A DNA stretch of 64,000 nt from JAGOEY01 sp017997515 (GTDB lineage: Bacteria; Pseudomonadota; Gammaproteobacteria; Burkholderiales; Burkholderiaceae_C). Each line of letters opens with the position of its first letter. Positions within the stretch are counted from its first letter, which is position 1. Shown here one piece after another: positions 17,172 through 26,139 of this stretch. The stretch covers positions 124,001 through 188,000 of the forward strand of contig CP111109.1 in NCBI GenBank assembly GCA_026314275.1. The letters are read 5' to 3'. Below the pieces are notes generated by a model. That model saw only the letters and a program-made list of their open reading frames with translations, had not been told where the DNA came from and made no database searches. The position numbers and the translations under genes were made by a program.

Positions 17172-17501
17172 ATGACCATGCAGCACTCCACACCCTGGCA
17201 GCATGCCGAAGGCACGGGCAACTTTGCTGAGAAGCTGGATGAGCGTGCCCTGAGCAAACTCAAATGGCGCTGCCGCCGGGGCCTGCTGGAAAACGACCTG
17301 TTTATTGCGGAATTTTTCGCCCGGCATGAATCTGGCTTGACGGTTGGCCATGCCCAGGGGCTGAATATTTTGATGGATTTGGCAGACAACGACCTTCTGG
17401 ACCTTTTGCTTCGGCGCAAGGAACCGCAGGCCGGGATGGATACACAAGAAGTACGCGAAGTGCTGGCCATGCTGAGGCCCCAAGTGGTTCACACCGCTTG
17501 A
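17172..17501 (+). CDS. sdhE: FAD assembly factor SdhE
   Basis: 109 residues. The core RCRRGLLENDLFIAEFF contains the RGxxE motif of SdhE/DUF339 proteins, which promote covalent flavinylation of SdhA. The N-terminal ~20 residues are longer than in the shortest homologues; a second ATG at codon 3 (17178) could be the true start. It sits 10 nt after sdhB, the expected position. Confidence 0.92.
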   Translation: MTMQHSTPWQHAEGTGNFAEKLDERALSKLKWRCRRGLLENDLFIAEFFARHESGLTVGHAQGLNILMDLADNDLLDLLLRRKEPQAGMDTQEVREVLAMLRPQVVHTA

Positions 17502-17561
17502 GACCCAGTTCACCAGCCTTGTTTCACCGGATCATGGGCAATTTGCAAAAGGAAAGTACCA

Positions 17562-18872
17562 ATGAAGCTAGCTGACAACAAAGCCACCCTGTCGTTCAGT
17601 AACGGCAGCCCGAATGTCGACCTCCCTGTGTACCAGGGCTCGATTGGCCCGGATGTCATCGACATCCGCAAGCTGTACGCCCAGACCGGCATGTTCACCT
17701 ACGACCCGGGCTTTTTGTCCACCGCGTCGTGCCAGTCCGCCATCACCTACATCGACGGTGACAAGGGTGAGCTGCTGTACCGCGGTTACCCCATCGAGCA
17801 GCTGGCCACCAACTGCGACTTCATGGAAACCTGCCACCTGCTGCTGCACGGGGAACTGCCCAACGCGACCCAAAAGACCGACTTCACCCAACTCGTGACC
17901 AACCACACCATGGTCAACGAGCAGATGCAGTTCTTCCTGCGTGGCTTCCGCCGCGACGCACACCCCATGGCCATCATGACCGGCCTGGTGGGTGCACTGT
18001 CGGCCTTCTACCATGACAGCACCGACATCAACAACCCAGAGCACCGCAACATCTCGGCCATCCGCCTGATTGCCAAGATGCCTACACTGGTCGCCATGGC
18101 CTACAAGTACACCGTGGGCCAGCCCTACATGTACCCGAAGAACAACCTGAGCTACGCAGGCAACTTCCTGCACATGATGTTCGCCACGCCGTGTGAAGAG
18201 TACAAGGTCAGCCCCGTGCTGGAACGTGCACTCGACCGCATCTTCATCCTGCACGCCGACCACGAACAAAACGCGTCCACATCCACCGTGCGCCTGTGCG
18301 GCTCGTCGGGCACCAACCCGTTCGCCGCCATTGCTGCCGGTGTGGCATGCCTGTGGGGCCCCGCACACGGTGGTGCCAACGAAGCCTGCCTGAACATGCT
18401 GGGCGACATCCAGAAGGCCGGTGGCGTCGAGAAAATCGGCGAGTTCATCAAACAGGTCAAGGACAAGAACTCTGGCGTCAAGCTCATGGGTTTTGGCCAC
18501 CGCGTGTACAAGAACTACGACCCCCGCGCCAAACTCATGCAAGAGACCTGCAAGGAAGTGCTGGCCGAGCTGGGCCTGGAAAACGACCCGCTGTTCAAGC
18601 TGGCCATGGCCCTGGAAAAGATTGCCCTGGAAGACGACTACTTCGTATCGCGCAAGCTCTACCCCAACGTGGACTTCTACTCCGGCATCGTGCAGCGCGC
18701 CATTGGTATCCCCACACCGCTGTTCACCGCCGTGTTTGCACTGGCCCGCACCGTGGGCTGGATCGCCCAGCTGAACGAAATGATTGGTGACCCCGAGTAC
18801 AAGATCGGCCGCCCACGCCAGCTGTTCACCGGTGCCGTGCGCCGCGACGTGCAGCCCATCGCTGCGCGTTAA
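17562..18872 (+). CDS. gltA: Citrate synthase
   Basis: 436 residues, the length of the hexameric type-I citrate synthase of Gram-negative bacteria. It condenses acetyl-CoA and oxaloacetate. Catalytic residues are in GPAHGGANEACLNML (His), MGFGHRVYKNYDPR (His) and KLYPNVDFYSG (Asp). GGAAAG precedes the start. Last gene of the sdh-gltA unit. Confidence 0.97.
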   Translation: MKLADNKATLSFSNGSPNVDLPVYQGSIGPDVIDIRKLYAQTGMFTYDPGFLSTASCQSAITYIDGDKGELLYRGYPIEQLATNCDFMETCHLLLHGELPNATQKTDFTQLVTNHTMVNEQMQFFLRGFRRDAHPMAIMTGLVGALSAFYHDSTDINNPEHRNISAIRLIAKMPTLVAMAYKYTVGQPYMYPKNNLSYAGNFLHMMFATPCEEYKVSPVLERALDRIFILHADHEQNASTSTVRLCGSSGTNPFAAIAAGVACLWGPAHGGANEACLNMLGDIQKAGGVEKIGEFIKQVKDKNSGVKLMGFGHRVYKNYDPRAKLMQETCKEVLAELGLENDPLFKLAMALEKIALEDDYFVSRKLYPNVDFYSGIVQRAIGIPTPLFTAVFALARTVGWIAQLNEMIGDPEYKIGRPRQLFTGAVRRDVQPIAAR

Positions 18873-18923
18873 ACCACGCGACAACAGCGGAGCCTCTCGC
18901 GCAGGGGCTCTGGCTGCCAATAG

Positions 18924-18955
18924 GCCCGCAAGCAACTTTGCCTGCGGGCTTTTTT
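18924..18955 (+). terminator. Intrinsic terminator after gltA
   Basis: GCCCGCA and TGCGGGC arms with a 12-nt loop, followed by six Ts, 51 nt after the gltA stop. In the remaining 18956-19194 gap I see only the inverted repeat and promoter listed separately. Confidence 0.88.
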
Positions 18956-19072
18956 CATGGCGGTTCGATCTACAACGGACAGATCCAGCCAACTGCACGG
19001 CGGCGTGTGCCCTGGCCCAGCATGCACAGGCGATCACACACCGGAGCATGTTTTCCTGGATACTGCCCCGTA

Positions 19073-19095
19073 GTAGCCATACATTTAATGGCTAC
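19073..19095 (+). promoter_or_regulatory. Inverted repeat upstream of frmR
   Basis: Perfect 8-bp arms GTAGCCAT and ATGGCTAC separated by 7 nt, ending just 6 nt before the predicted frmR -35. It could be a second regulator site or a remnant of the TAGC-type repeat; I cannot tell which. Confidence 0.4.
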
Positions 19096-19101
19096 AGCGC
19101 T

Positions 19102-19140
19102 TTGCTCATAAGCCTCCTTGTTTTATACTGCATCCCAGTA
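19102..19140 (+). promoter_or_regulatory. Predicted frm promoter with an FrmR-type operator
   Basis: TTGCTC (19102-19107) and TATACT (19124-19129) are spaced by 16 bp. The inverted repeat TACTG-CATCC-CAGTA (19126-19140) overlaps the -10, where a CsoR/FrmR-family repressor would block polymerase. The operator assignment is inferred from position. Confidence 0.6.
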
Positions 19141-19194
19141 CAACCAAGACGGTAGACAAAAGCGTTCCACCGGTATCTGTCGCGCCCCCTGACC

Positions 19195-19461
19195 ATGCCC
19201 CATTCCGCTGAAGACAAACAACGCGCCATCACCCGCCTGCGCCGTATCAAGGGGCAGGCCGAGGCACTGGAACGCGCCGTGGAAGCGGGCAGCGAGTGTG
19301 CGCCCATCCTGCAGCAGTTAGCGGCCATGCGCGGCGCGGTGCATGGGCTCATGGCAGACCTGCTCGACGGCCATGTGCGCGAGGTCCTGGCGGAAAAACC
19401 GGCACCTTCGCAGAAGTCGGTAGAACAAACGCTGGCGCTGCTGCGCTCGTATCTGAAATGA
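19195..19461 (+). CDS. frmR: Formaldehyde-sensing repressor FrmR (CsoR/RcnR family)
   Basis: 88 residues, all-helical by composition, with the family start RLRRIKGQAEALERAVEAG. A single Cys (near residue 37, in SECAPILQQLAAMRGAV) occupies the position that reacts with formaldehyde in FrmR, and no metal-type set of Cys/His ligands is complete. Together with the downstream frmA this favours FrmR over a copper or nickel sensor. It lies 199 nt before frmA. Confidence 0.88.
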   Translation: MPHSAEDKQRAITRLRRIKGQAEALERAVEAGSECAPILQQLAAMRGAVHGLMADLLDGHVREVLAEKPAPSQKSVEQTLALLRSYLK

Positions 19462-19660
19462 CCCGAGAATAAAACCCACACCGTGAGTCGCGTACGGAGG
19501 CGGTGCCCAAGGTGGGACGCCGCCAGCACGCGGGTTGATGTTTTTCGCGGCAACATCTGCCACGGATCGCACCAGTGTCATGCGCCACGTACCCAACGGA
19601 TCAAACAACGCGTTAACGACTTTCCATCCCCATCCCACATTTTTCAAAGAGGACTGCCCC

Positions 19661-20770
19661 ATGAAATCCAAAGCCGCCGTCGCCTTCAAAGCCGGAGAAC
19701 CCCTGCAAATCGTCGAGATCGACGTTGCGCCACCGCAAAAGGGCGAAGTGCTGGTGCAAATCACCCACACGGGTGTTTGCCACACCGATGCCTTCACGCT
19801 GAGTGGTGACGACCCAGAGGGCCTGTTCCCCGCCGTGCTAGGCCATGAAGGCGCGGGCATCGTGGTGGAAGTGGGTGAAGGTGTCACCAGCGTCAAGCCG
19901 GGCGACCATGTGATTCCGCTGTACACCGCCGAATGTGGCGAATGCCTGTTCTGCAAGAGTGGCAAAACCAACCTGTGTACTGCCGTGCGCGCCACCCAGG
20001 GCAAGGGTGTGATGCCCGACGGCACCACCCGCTTCAGCTACAACGGCGAGCCGATTTACCACTACATGGGCTGCTCCACCTTCAGCGAATACACCGTGGT
20101 GGCTGCCGTGTCGCTGGCCAAGATCCACCCCGAGGCCAACCCCGAGCAGGTCTGCCTGCTGGGCTGCGGCGTGACCACCGGCCTGGGCGCGGTGAAGAAC
20201 ACCGCCAAGGTACAGGAGGGCGATACGGTCGCCGTGTTCGGCCTGGGGGGGATTGGTCTGGCCGTGATCCAGGGCGCCAAACTGGCCAAGGCGGGCCGCA
20301 TCATCGCCATCGACACCAACCCGGGCAAGTTTGCGCTGGCCACCACCTTTGGTGCCACCGACTGTGTCAACCCCAAGGACTTCGACAAACCGATCCAGCA
20401 GGTGATTGTGGAGATGACGGGTTGGGGCGTGGACCACAGCTTTGAATGCATCGGCAACGTGAACGTGATGCGTGCCGCGCTGGAATGTGCACACCGCGGC
20501 TGGGGCCAGTCGGTCATCATTGGTGTGGCCGGTGCGGGCCAGGAAATCTCGACCCGCCCGTTCCAGCTGGTGACAGGCCGCAAGTGGCTGGGCTCGGCAT
20601 TCGGCGGCGTCAAGGGCCGCAGCGAACTGCCCGGCATGGTGGAAGACGCCATGGCCGGCAAGATCCAGCTGGAGCCTTTTGTGACCCACACCATGCCCCT
20701 GGCGGAGATCAACGAAGCGTTTGACCTGATGCACGAAGGCAAATCCATCCGCTCGGTCATCGTGTACTGA
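19661..20770 (+). CDS. frmA: S-(hydroxymethyl)glutathione dehydrogenase
   Basis: 369 residues, class III alcohol dehydrogenase. It oxidises the glutathione adduct of formaldehyde to S-formylglutathione with NAD. Catalytic zinc ligands are in GVCHTDAFTLSG and GHEGAG; the structural zinc site is CGECLFCKSGKTNLC; the NAD fold shows VFGLGGIGLAV. The start at 19661 is supported by AGAGGA. It contains an intact seven-G run, relevant to the frameshifts noted elsewhere. Confidence 0.97.
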   Translation: MKSKAAVAFKAGEPLQIVEIDVAPPQKGEVLVQITHTGVCHTDAFTLSGDDPEGLFPAVLGHEGAGIVVEVGEGVTSVKPGDHVIPLYTAECGECLFCKSGKTNLCTAVRATQGKGVMPDGTTRFSYNGEPIYHYMGCSTFSEYTVVAAVSLAKIHPEANPEQVCLLGCGVTTGLGAVKNTAKVQEGDTVAVFGLGGIGLAVIQGAKLAKAGRIIAIDTNPGKFALATTFGATDCVNPKDFDKPIQQVIVEMTGWGVDHSFECIGNVNVMRAALECAHRGWGQSVIIGVAGAGQEISTRPFQLVTGRKWLGSAFGGVKGRSELPGMVEDAMAGKIQLEPFVTHTMPLAEINEAFDLMHEGKSIRSVIVY

Positions 20771-20815
20771 CCCCGAGTCCACGGTACAGACACACCTGTT
20801 TTCCATATAAAAATG

Positions 20816-20848
20816 GCTGCCAGCCCAGGTATTACCTGCGCTGGCAGC
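20816..20848 (+). terminator. Strong hairpin between frmA and fghA
   Basis: Outer arms GCTGCCAGC and GCTGGCAGC enclose inner arms CAGGT and ACCTG with an ATT loop and a single C-C mismatch; TCTTCTTTT follows. It lies 45 nt after frmA and just before the fghA ribosome binding site. It could be a partial terminator or attenuator within the frm unit, or an mRNA-stabilising structure. Confidence 0.7.
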
Positions 20849-20867
20849 TCTTCTTTTAGGAGTGACC

Positions 20868-21749
20868 ATGTCACAAGCCCCTCAAGTGCCCTCGGCTGCG
20901 CCGGAATTGCTCAGCGCACACGCCTGTTTTGGCGGCGAGCAACGCTTCTACCGCCACCAGGCAAGTGCTATCGGCCTGCCCATGCAGTTTTCGGTGTTCC
21001 TGCCGCCCCAAGCATTGGCGGGTGAAAAAGTCCCTGCCCTGCTGTACCTGGCCGGGCTTACCTGCACCGAAGAAACCTTCATGGTCAAGGCCGGTGCCCA
21101 GCGCCTGGCGGCAGAACTGGGCCTTGCACTCATCAGCCCCGACACCAGCCCCCGCGGCGCCAACGTGCCCGGCGAGGCAGATACATGGGACTTTGGCGTG
21201 GGCGCCGGTTTTTACCTCGACGCCACCCAGGCCCCCTGGGCCAGCCATTGGCGTATGGAAAGTTACCTGCTGAACGAGCTGCTGCCCACCGCCACAGCCA
21301 CCCTGCCCATCGACGGCGAACGGCTGGGCATCTTCGGCCACTCCATGGGCGGCCACGGTGCGCTGACCCTGGCGCTGCGCCACCCGGGCGTGTTCAAGTC
21401 ACTGTCGGCCTTTGCCCCCATCTGCGCCCCCACACAGTGCCCCTGGGGCCACAAAGCATTCAGCGGCTACCTGGGTGCCGACCAGAGCAGCTGGATCGAA
21501 CACGACGCCACCGCGCTGATGCAGCACCAACCCATCGCGCCCTACCCGGCAGGCATCCTGATCGACCAGGGCCTGGCCGACAAATTCCTGGCCGAGCAGC
21601 TGCACCCCCACCTGTTCGAGGCCGCGTGTGTGGCCATTGGCCAGCCCCTGACCTTGCGCCGGCATGCAGGCTACGACCACGGCTACTACTTCATCCAGAG
21701 CTTCATGGCCGACCACCTGGCGCACCACGCGGCGGTGCTGAACCCGTGA
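20868..21749 (+). CDS. fghA: S-formylglutathione hydrolase
   Basis: 293 residues, esterase D family. It hydrolyses S-formylglutathione to formate and glutathione, completing formaldehyde oxidation started by FrmA. The nucleophile is in FGHSMGGHGALTLALR, and the catalytic His in HAGYDHGYYFIQSF near the C-terminus. I chose the ATG at 20868 because AGGAG lies 4 nt upstream; a GTG at 20862 overlaps that element. The stop overlaps the GTG start of the next gene. Confidence 0.95.
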   Translation: MSQAPQVPSAAPELLSAHACFGGEQRFYRHQASAIGLPMQFSVFLPPQALAGEKVPALLYLAGLTCTEETFMVKAGAQRLAAELGLALISPDTSPRGANVPGEADTWDFGVGAGFYLDATQAPWASHWRMESYLLNELLPTATATLPIDGERLGIFGHSMGGHGALTLALRHPGVFKSLSAFAPICAPTQCPWGHKAFSGYLGADQSSWIEHDATALMQHQPIAPYPAGILIDQGLADKFLAEQLHPHLFEAACVAIGQPLTLRRHAGYDHGYYFIQSFMADHLAHHAAVLNP

Positions 21750-22360
21750 ACACACCCGTTAACCTGCCCCGTTTGCCCAGCCGCGAAGACATCGCAATGC
21801 TGGACGTGTTTCCGGGCCTGGGCCTGCGCGACATCGACGTCGTGTCCACCCCGCAGCAGGCCGCCCAAGCCCTCGCCACATTGGGCGCGTTGCAGGTGGT
21901 GGGGTTTGACACCGAGTCCAAACCCACCTTTCTGAAGAACGAAACCTCTACCGGCCCCCACACACTGCAGCTGGCGACGCTGGACCACGCCTGGGTGTTC
22001 CAGCTACACGACTCTGCATGCCGCGCAGCAGCAGCCCAGTTGCTGGCCTCCACCACGCTCGTGAAAGTGGGCTTTGGCCTATCCGGTGACCGCACCCAGA
22101 TCCGCCGCACGCTGGGCATCGAGCCCGCAGCCGTGGTGGATCTGGACACCGTGTTCCGCCAGCGCGGCTACCGGCGTGAGGTGGGCGTTAAAACGGCGGT
22201 GGCGCTGGTCTTTGGGCAGCGCTTCATCAAGTCCCGTAAACAGACCACATCGAACTGGGCCGCCCGGCAACTGACCGAAGCCCAGGTGCGTTACGCCGCG
22301 AACGATGCGTATGCGGCCATGTGTGTGGCGCATGCGCTGGGTGTGGATTCGGCAGCGTAA
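21746..22360 (+). CDS. 3'-5' exonuclease domain protein (RNase D/WRN-exonuclease-like)
   Basis: 204 residues from the GTG at 21746, which overlaps the fghA stop (GTGA), implying translational coupling. It has DEDDy-type exonuclease motifs: Asp and Glu in VGFDTESKPTF, an Asp in KVGFGLSGDRTQI, and Tyr/Asp in RYAANDAYAAM. The protein lacks the HRDC domains of full RNase D, so it is a stand-alone nuclease domain. Its substrate and any link to formaldehyde are unknown. Confidence 0.88.
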   Translation: MNTPVNLPRLPSREDIAMLDVFPGLGLRDIDVVSTPQQAAQALATLGALQVVGFDTESKPTFLKNETSTGPHTLQLATLDHAWVFQLHDSACRAAAAQLLASTTLVKVGFGLSGDRTQIRRTLGIEPAAVVDLDTVFRQRGYRREVGVKTAVALVFGQRFIKSRKQTTSNWAARQLTEAQVRYAANDAYAAMCVAHALGVDSAA

Positions 22361-22362
22361 GA

Positions 22363-22430
22363 ATGCTAATTTGATAGCAGCAAGCGCACATTGAATGGGC
22401 GCCAGAGCCACTTTTGACGCCTATTTTTAA
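22363..22430 (+). repeat. TAGC-type short interspersed repeat (reference copy)
   Basis: It reads GCTAATTTGATAGCAGCAAG, then CGCACATTGAATGGGCGCCA, then a CCACTTTTGACGCCTATTTTT tail. This is the most complete copy in the window, starting 2 nt after the exonuclease stop. Others are listed at 7081, 25343, 30605, 33970, 41382, 44227, 2559 and 63957. Confidence 0.7.
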
Positions 22431-22485
22431 CCACAGCAGCGGCCCACTGCTGTCCTTAATCTTGCGTTAAGTTCCCCCCAAAACA

Positions 22486-24246
22486 ATGGCGGCCATGCTG
22501 CTGCCATCTGTCCTTTTCCCAGCGCCGTCCCACGCGCGCCAGTCCACCCCCCCACACACCGAAGCCGTCGCGCCCTTGGCACGGCCGGCCTGGGTGCTGG
22601 CGGCTTATGTCAGCCTGTGGCTGGCCACCGTGTGTAACTACCCGCTCTGGCGGGCGCTGGCGCAGCTGCCGGGCTCGCAGGGTTTGCGGCCTTTTGCGTT
22701 TGCGGTGGCGTTTGCCGTGGCCATTGCGGCAACACTGGTGGCATTGACCAGCGTCTTCGCCTGGCGGCACACGCTCAAACCCATGCTCAGCCTGCTGCTG
22801 CTGGCGGCTGCGGCGGGGGCCTACTTCATGCTGTCGTACGGCATCGTGATCGACAGCACGATGCTGGTGAACGCCTTGCAGACCGATGTGCACGAAACGC
22901 AGGACCTGCTCAACTGGCGGCTGCCCGCCACCGTGCTGGCGCTGGCCGGGCCGCCGCTGGTGTGGCTGTGGCGGCAGCCCGTGCTATACCGGCAGGTAGG
23001 CCGCCAACTGCTGCACAACACCATCACACTAGCCATGTCGCTGCTGGTGGCGGCGGGGGCGCTGCTGCTGTTCTTCCAGGACTTCTCCAGCACCATGCGC
23101 AACCACACGGAAATGCGTTACCTCATCAACCCGCTCAACAGCATCTACGCGCTGGGCAACATTGCCGCCATGCCGCTGCGCCGCGACACCTCGAAGATCC
23201 TGCCCATGGGTGAAGACGTGAAGCTGGGTGCCAGCTATGCCCAGCAGCAGCGCCCACCGCTGCTGGTGCTGGTGGTGGGAGAAACCGGGCGCAGTGGCAA
23301 CTTTGGCATCAACGGCTACAGCCGCAACACCACCCCCGAGCTGGGTGCGCGCAAAGACATCAGCACTGCGCTGAACGCGTGGTCGTGCGGCACCAACACG
23401 GCGGCGTCGGTGCCGTGTATGTTTTCGCACCTGGACAAGGCGGCATTCGAGTCGCGCAAGGCGGAGTATGAAAACCTGCCCGACATGCTGCAGCGCGCCG
23501 GGCTGGCCGTATTGTGGGTAGACAACCAGGCGGGCTGCAAAGGGGTGTGTGCCCGCGTGCCCAGCTTCAACTTCACCACCGCCGAGGCGGTCAAGGCCGC
23601 AGGGTGTGTGGACGAGTGCCTGGACACCGCCATGTTGCAAGGCCTGGACGACCGTATCGCCGCCCTGCCCGCAGCGCAGCGCGCCCGCGGCGTGGTGGTG
23701 GTGTTGCACCAGATGGGAAGCCACGGCCCGGCCTATGCCAAACGCTCAGCCCCGGCACAGAAACACTTCATGCCCGAGTGCACCAGCAATGTGTTGCAGG
23801 AATGCAGCCGCGACCAGCTCGTCAACGCCTACGACAACAGCATTGTGGAGACCGACCACTTCCTGAATTCGGTGATCCAATGGCTTGAAGCTAAGGAGGG
23901 ACATGCGGATACAGCTATGGTTTACGTAGCAGACCATGGCGAATCACTGGGCGAGAACGGCATCTACCTGCATGGCATGCCGTACAGCATTGCGCCCGAC
24001 GTGCAGAAACACGTGCCCTGGGTCACCTGGCTGTCGCCGTCGATGCAAACACGCACGGGCATCAGCACCGGCTGCCTGCAGCAAAACATGCGCGACAAAC
24101 GTATCAGCCACGACAGTTACTTCCATTCGGTGCTGGGTTTGCTGGACGTCCAGACCGGGCTGCACCAACTTGCCCTGGATGTGTACGCAGATTGCGCGGC
24201 AGCCACGTTGGCCCCTGCGTCAAAAAAGATGCCCCTGCCCGGCTGA
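22486..24246 (+). CDS. eptA: Phosphoethanolamine-lipid A transferase, EptA family
   Basis: 586 residues. Five N-terminal membrane helices (about residues 35-240) precede a periplasmic sulfatase-like catalytic domain. The nucleophile Thr is in VVGETGRSGNFGINGYSRNTTPEL, and zinc ligands are in VADHGESLGENGIYLHG. The family adds phosphoethanolamine to lipid A, which lowers binding of cationic peptides. Cys pairs such as CGTN/CMFS and CKGVC/CVDEC suggest the usual disulfides. The first ~30 residues are not typical, no clear ribosome binding site is seen, and a later start is possible. It overlaps the convergent next gene by 27 bp. Confidence 0.9.
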   Translation: MAAMLLPSVLFPAPSHARQSTPPHTEAVAPLARPAWVLAAYVSLWLATVCNYPLWRALAQLPGSQGLRPFAFAVAFAVAIAATLVALTSVFAWRHTLKPMLSLLLLAAAAGAYFMLSYGIVIDSTMLVNALQTDVHETQDLLNWRLPATVLALAGPPLVWLWRQPVLYRQVGRQLLHNTITLAMSLLVAAGALLLFFQDFSSTMRNHTEMRYLINPLNSIYALGNIAAMPLRRDTSKILPMGEDVKLGASYAQQQRPPLLVLVVGETGRSGNFGINGYSRNTTPELGARKDISTALNAWSCGTNTAASVPCMFSHLDKAAFESRKAEYENLPDMLQRAGLAVLWVDNQAGCKGVCARVPSFNFTTAEAVKAAGCVDECLDTAMLQGLDDRIAALPAAQRARGVVVVLHQMGSHGPAYAKRSAPAQKHFMPECTSNVLQECSRDQLVNAYDNSIVETDHFLNSVIQWLEAKEGHADTAMVYVADHGESLGENGIYLHGMPYSIAPDVQKHVPWVTWLSPSMQTRTGISTGCLQQNMRDKRISHDSYFHSVLGLLDVQTGLHQLALDVYADCAAATLAPASKKMPLPG

Positions 24247-25305
24247 CGATGGTTGCCGGAACTGCGCCAGATCCAGCGTGATACGTGTGCGGTTGTAGCC
24301 GAGTCGCTGCGTGGCGTGGTGGAAGCGCTGGCGGATCAGGTCAGCCCACAGGCCGCTGCCTTTCATACGCGTGGCAAAGTCGGCGTCGTAATCCTTGCCA
24401 CCGCGCATCTCGCGGATACGCGCCATCACGCGGTCGGCGCGTTGCGGGTAGTGCAGCTGCAGCCATTCCTTGAACAGCGGCGCCACTTCCCACGGCAGGC
24501 GCACCACGGTGTAGAACGCGCTGGTGGCACCCGCGTCGCGGGCGGCGGCTAGCACCTGCTCCATATCGTCGTTGATGAACGGAATCTGCGGCCCCACACT
24601 CACACCCACCGGCACACCGGCGTCCACCAGCGTGCGGATGGTGCGAAGCCGCCGGTGCGGCGCGGCGGCGCGGGGCTCCAGCGTGCGGGCCAGCGCGGCG
24701 TCGAGGGTAGTGACGGTGACGTACACCGCGGCCAGGCCCTGCGCGGCCATGGGGGCGATCAGGTCCAGGTCGGCCTCGACGGCGCTGGACTTGGTGACCA
24801 GGCCAAACGGATGCCGCGCCTCTTGCAGCACCGCAATCACCGCACGCGTCAGCCGCAGCTCACGCTCGATGGGCTGGTAACAGTCGGTCGCTGTGCCCAG
24901 CGCGATCTGGCCGGGCACATAGGCACGGCGGCCTAACTCGGCGCGTAACACTTCGGCGATGTTGCGTTTGGCGATGAGGCGGGTTTCAAAGTCCAGCCCC
25001 GGCGACAGGTTGAGGTAGCTGTGGGTGGGCCGGGCAAAGCAGTAGATACAGCCGTGTTCACAACCCCGGTACGGGTTGAGTGAGGTGTCGAACGGGATGT
25101 CAGGCGAGTCGTTGTGGCTGAGTGCCGACTTGGCATTTTCAAATGTCACTTGGGTGGTGACGGCGGGGCGCTCGGCCTCACCCTCTTCCAGCGTGCCCCA
25201 GCCGTCGTCATACGCGTCGCGGGTGTCGCGCTCAAACCGGTGCGCCAGCCGGGTGGCCGCGCCACGGCCTTTGATGGCGTTGACAGGGATGGTGGTGTCG
25301 GACAT
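24220..25305 (-). CDS. Radical SAM protein, SplB-like (PA0069 family)
   Basis: 361 residues. The radical SAM cluster motif is CEHGCIYC (Cys-x3-Cys-x2-Cys) in PYRGCEHGCIYCFARP at about residue 85. The family is widespread in proteobacteria and annotated as related to spore photoproduct lyase, but its reaction is unknown to me. The C-terminal part includes MRGGKDYDADFATRM. It is convergent with, and overlaps, eptA. Confidence 0.9.
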   Translation of the reverse strand: MSDTTIPVNAIKGRGAATRLAHRFERDTRDAYDDGWGTLEEGEAERPAVTTQVTFENAKSALSHNDSPDIPFDTSLNPYRGCEHGCIYCFARPTHSYLNLSPGLDFETRLIAKRNIAEVLRAELGRRAYVPGQIALGTATDCYQPIERELRLTRAVIAVLQEARHPFGLVTKSSAVEADLDLIAPMAAQGLAAVYVTVTTLDAALARTLEPRAAAPHRRLRTIRTLVDAGVPVGVSVGPQIPFINDDMEQVLAAARDAGATSAFYTVVRLPWEVAPLFKEWLQLHYPQRADRVMARIREMRGGKDYDADFATRMKGSGLWADLIRQRFHHATQRLGYNRTRITLDLAQFRQPSSAGQGHLF

Positions 25306-25342
25306 TTCTTAAGCCAAATGGGCCTCTGGCACACGGTGGACA

Positions 25343-25370
25343 AGCGCAAGCAGCTATCAAAACAGAAGCG
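25343..25370 (+). repeat. TAGC-type short repeat (partial)
   Basis: GCGCAAGCAGCTATCAAAAC followed by AGAAGCG matches the left half of the 22363 copy in reverse complement. It is intergenic between divergent genes. The remaining part of the 25306-25497 gap shows no other clear signal. Confidence 0.5.
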
Positions 25371-25497
25371 CATTAAAACTGTGTATTCATACAGTATTTC
25401 ACTTCCATTTTGAAAAAGCAAGCACCCGAGAGTGCGCCACAGCCAAGTCGGGTAATCTTGCGGCTGGATTGACCCACCACCCGCGCACCCCACTCTT

Positions 25498-26139
25498 ATG
25501 CAAGCCCTTTTTATCCACGGCATGGGCCGCACGCCGCTGTCGGCCCTGCCCCTGCTTTCGCGCCTGAAATCTGGCGGGCTGGTGACCAGCACTTTTGGTT
25601 ACGCCACGGCCTTCCACGACTTTTCGGCCATCAGCCAGCGCCTTGCAGGCCGCATTGCAGAGCTGGCTCGGCAAGGTGACTATGTACTCATCGGGCATTC
25701 ACTCGGGGGGGTGTTGCTGCGCTCGGCTCTGACCTTGCTGCCCGCCGACACACCCCAGCCGTCGCATGTGTTCCTGCTCGGCTCCCCCGTGCTGCCGTCC
25801 CGGCTGGCGCAGAAGATGCGCCGCAACATCGTCTTCCGCGCCGTCACGCAGGACTGCGGCCAGCTGCTGGGCTCGGACGACCGTATGGCGGGTATTGCCA
25901 CGGTGGCGCGCACCACCAGCATCATTGGCACCAAGGGCATCACCGGCAAACTGAGCCCGTTTGGTGACGAGCCCAACGACGGTGTGGTGTCCGTGTCCGA
26001 AACCCGCGCCGCGTGGATCACCGACGAAGTGCAGGTGCCTATCGTGCATACGCTGCTGCCCGCCAGCCCCACGGTGGCCGACATCATTCTGCAAAAGCTG
26101 CGGGAAGACGCGGAGCAGGTTGCAGCGGGTGTTGTTTAG
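25498..26139 (+). CDS. Alpha/beta hydrolase
   Basis: 213 residues. The oxyanion stretch LFIHGMGRTPLSALPLL opens the protein, and the nucleophile elbow is GHSLGGVLLRSAL at about residue 66. A catalytic Asp is likely in the DEPNDGVVSV region and the His in VPIVHTLLPA. No signal peptide is present, so it is cytoplasmic. The pattern resembles PGAP1/lipase-like hydrolases; the substrate is unknown. Confidence 0.85.
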   Translation: MQALFIHGMGRTPLSALPLLSRLKSGGLVTSTFGYATAFHDFSAISQRLAGRIAELARQGDYVLIGHSLGGVLLRSALTLLPADTPQPSHVFLLGSPVLPSRLAQKMRRNIVFRAVTQDCGQLLGSDDRMAGIATVARTTSIIGTKGITGKLSPFGDEPNDGVVSVSETRAAWITDEVQVPIVHTLLPASPTVADIILQKLREDAEQVAAGVV

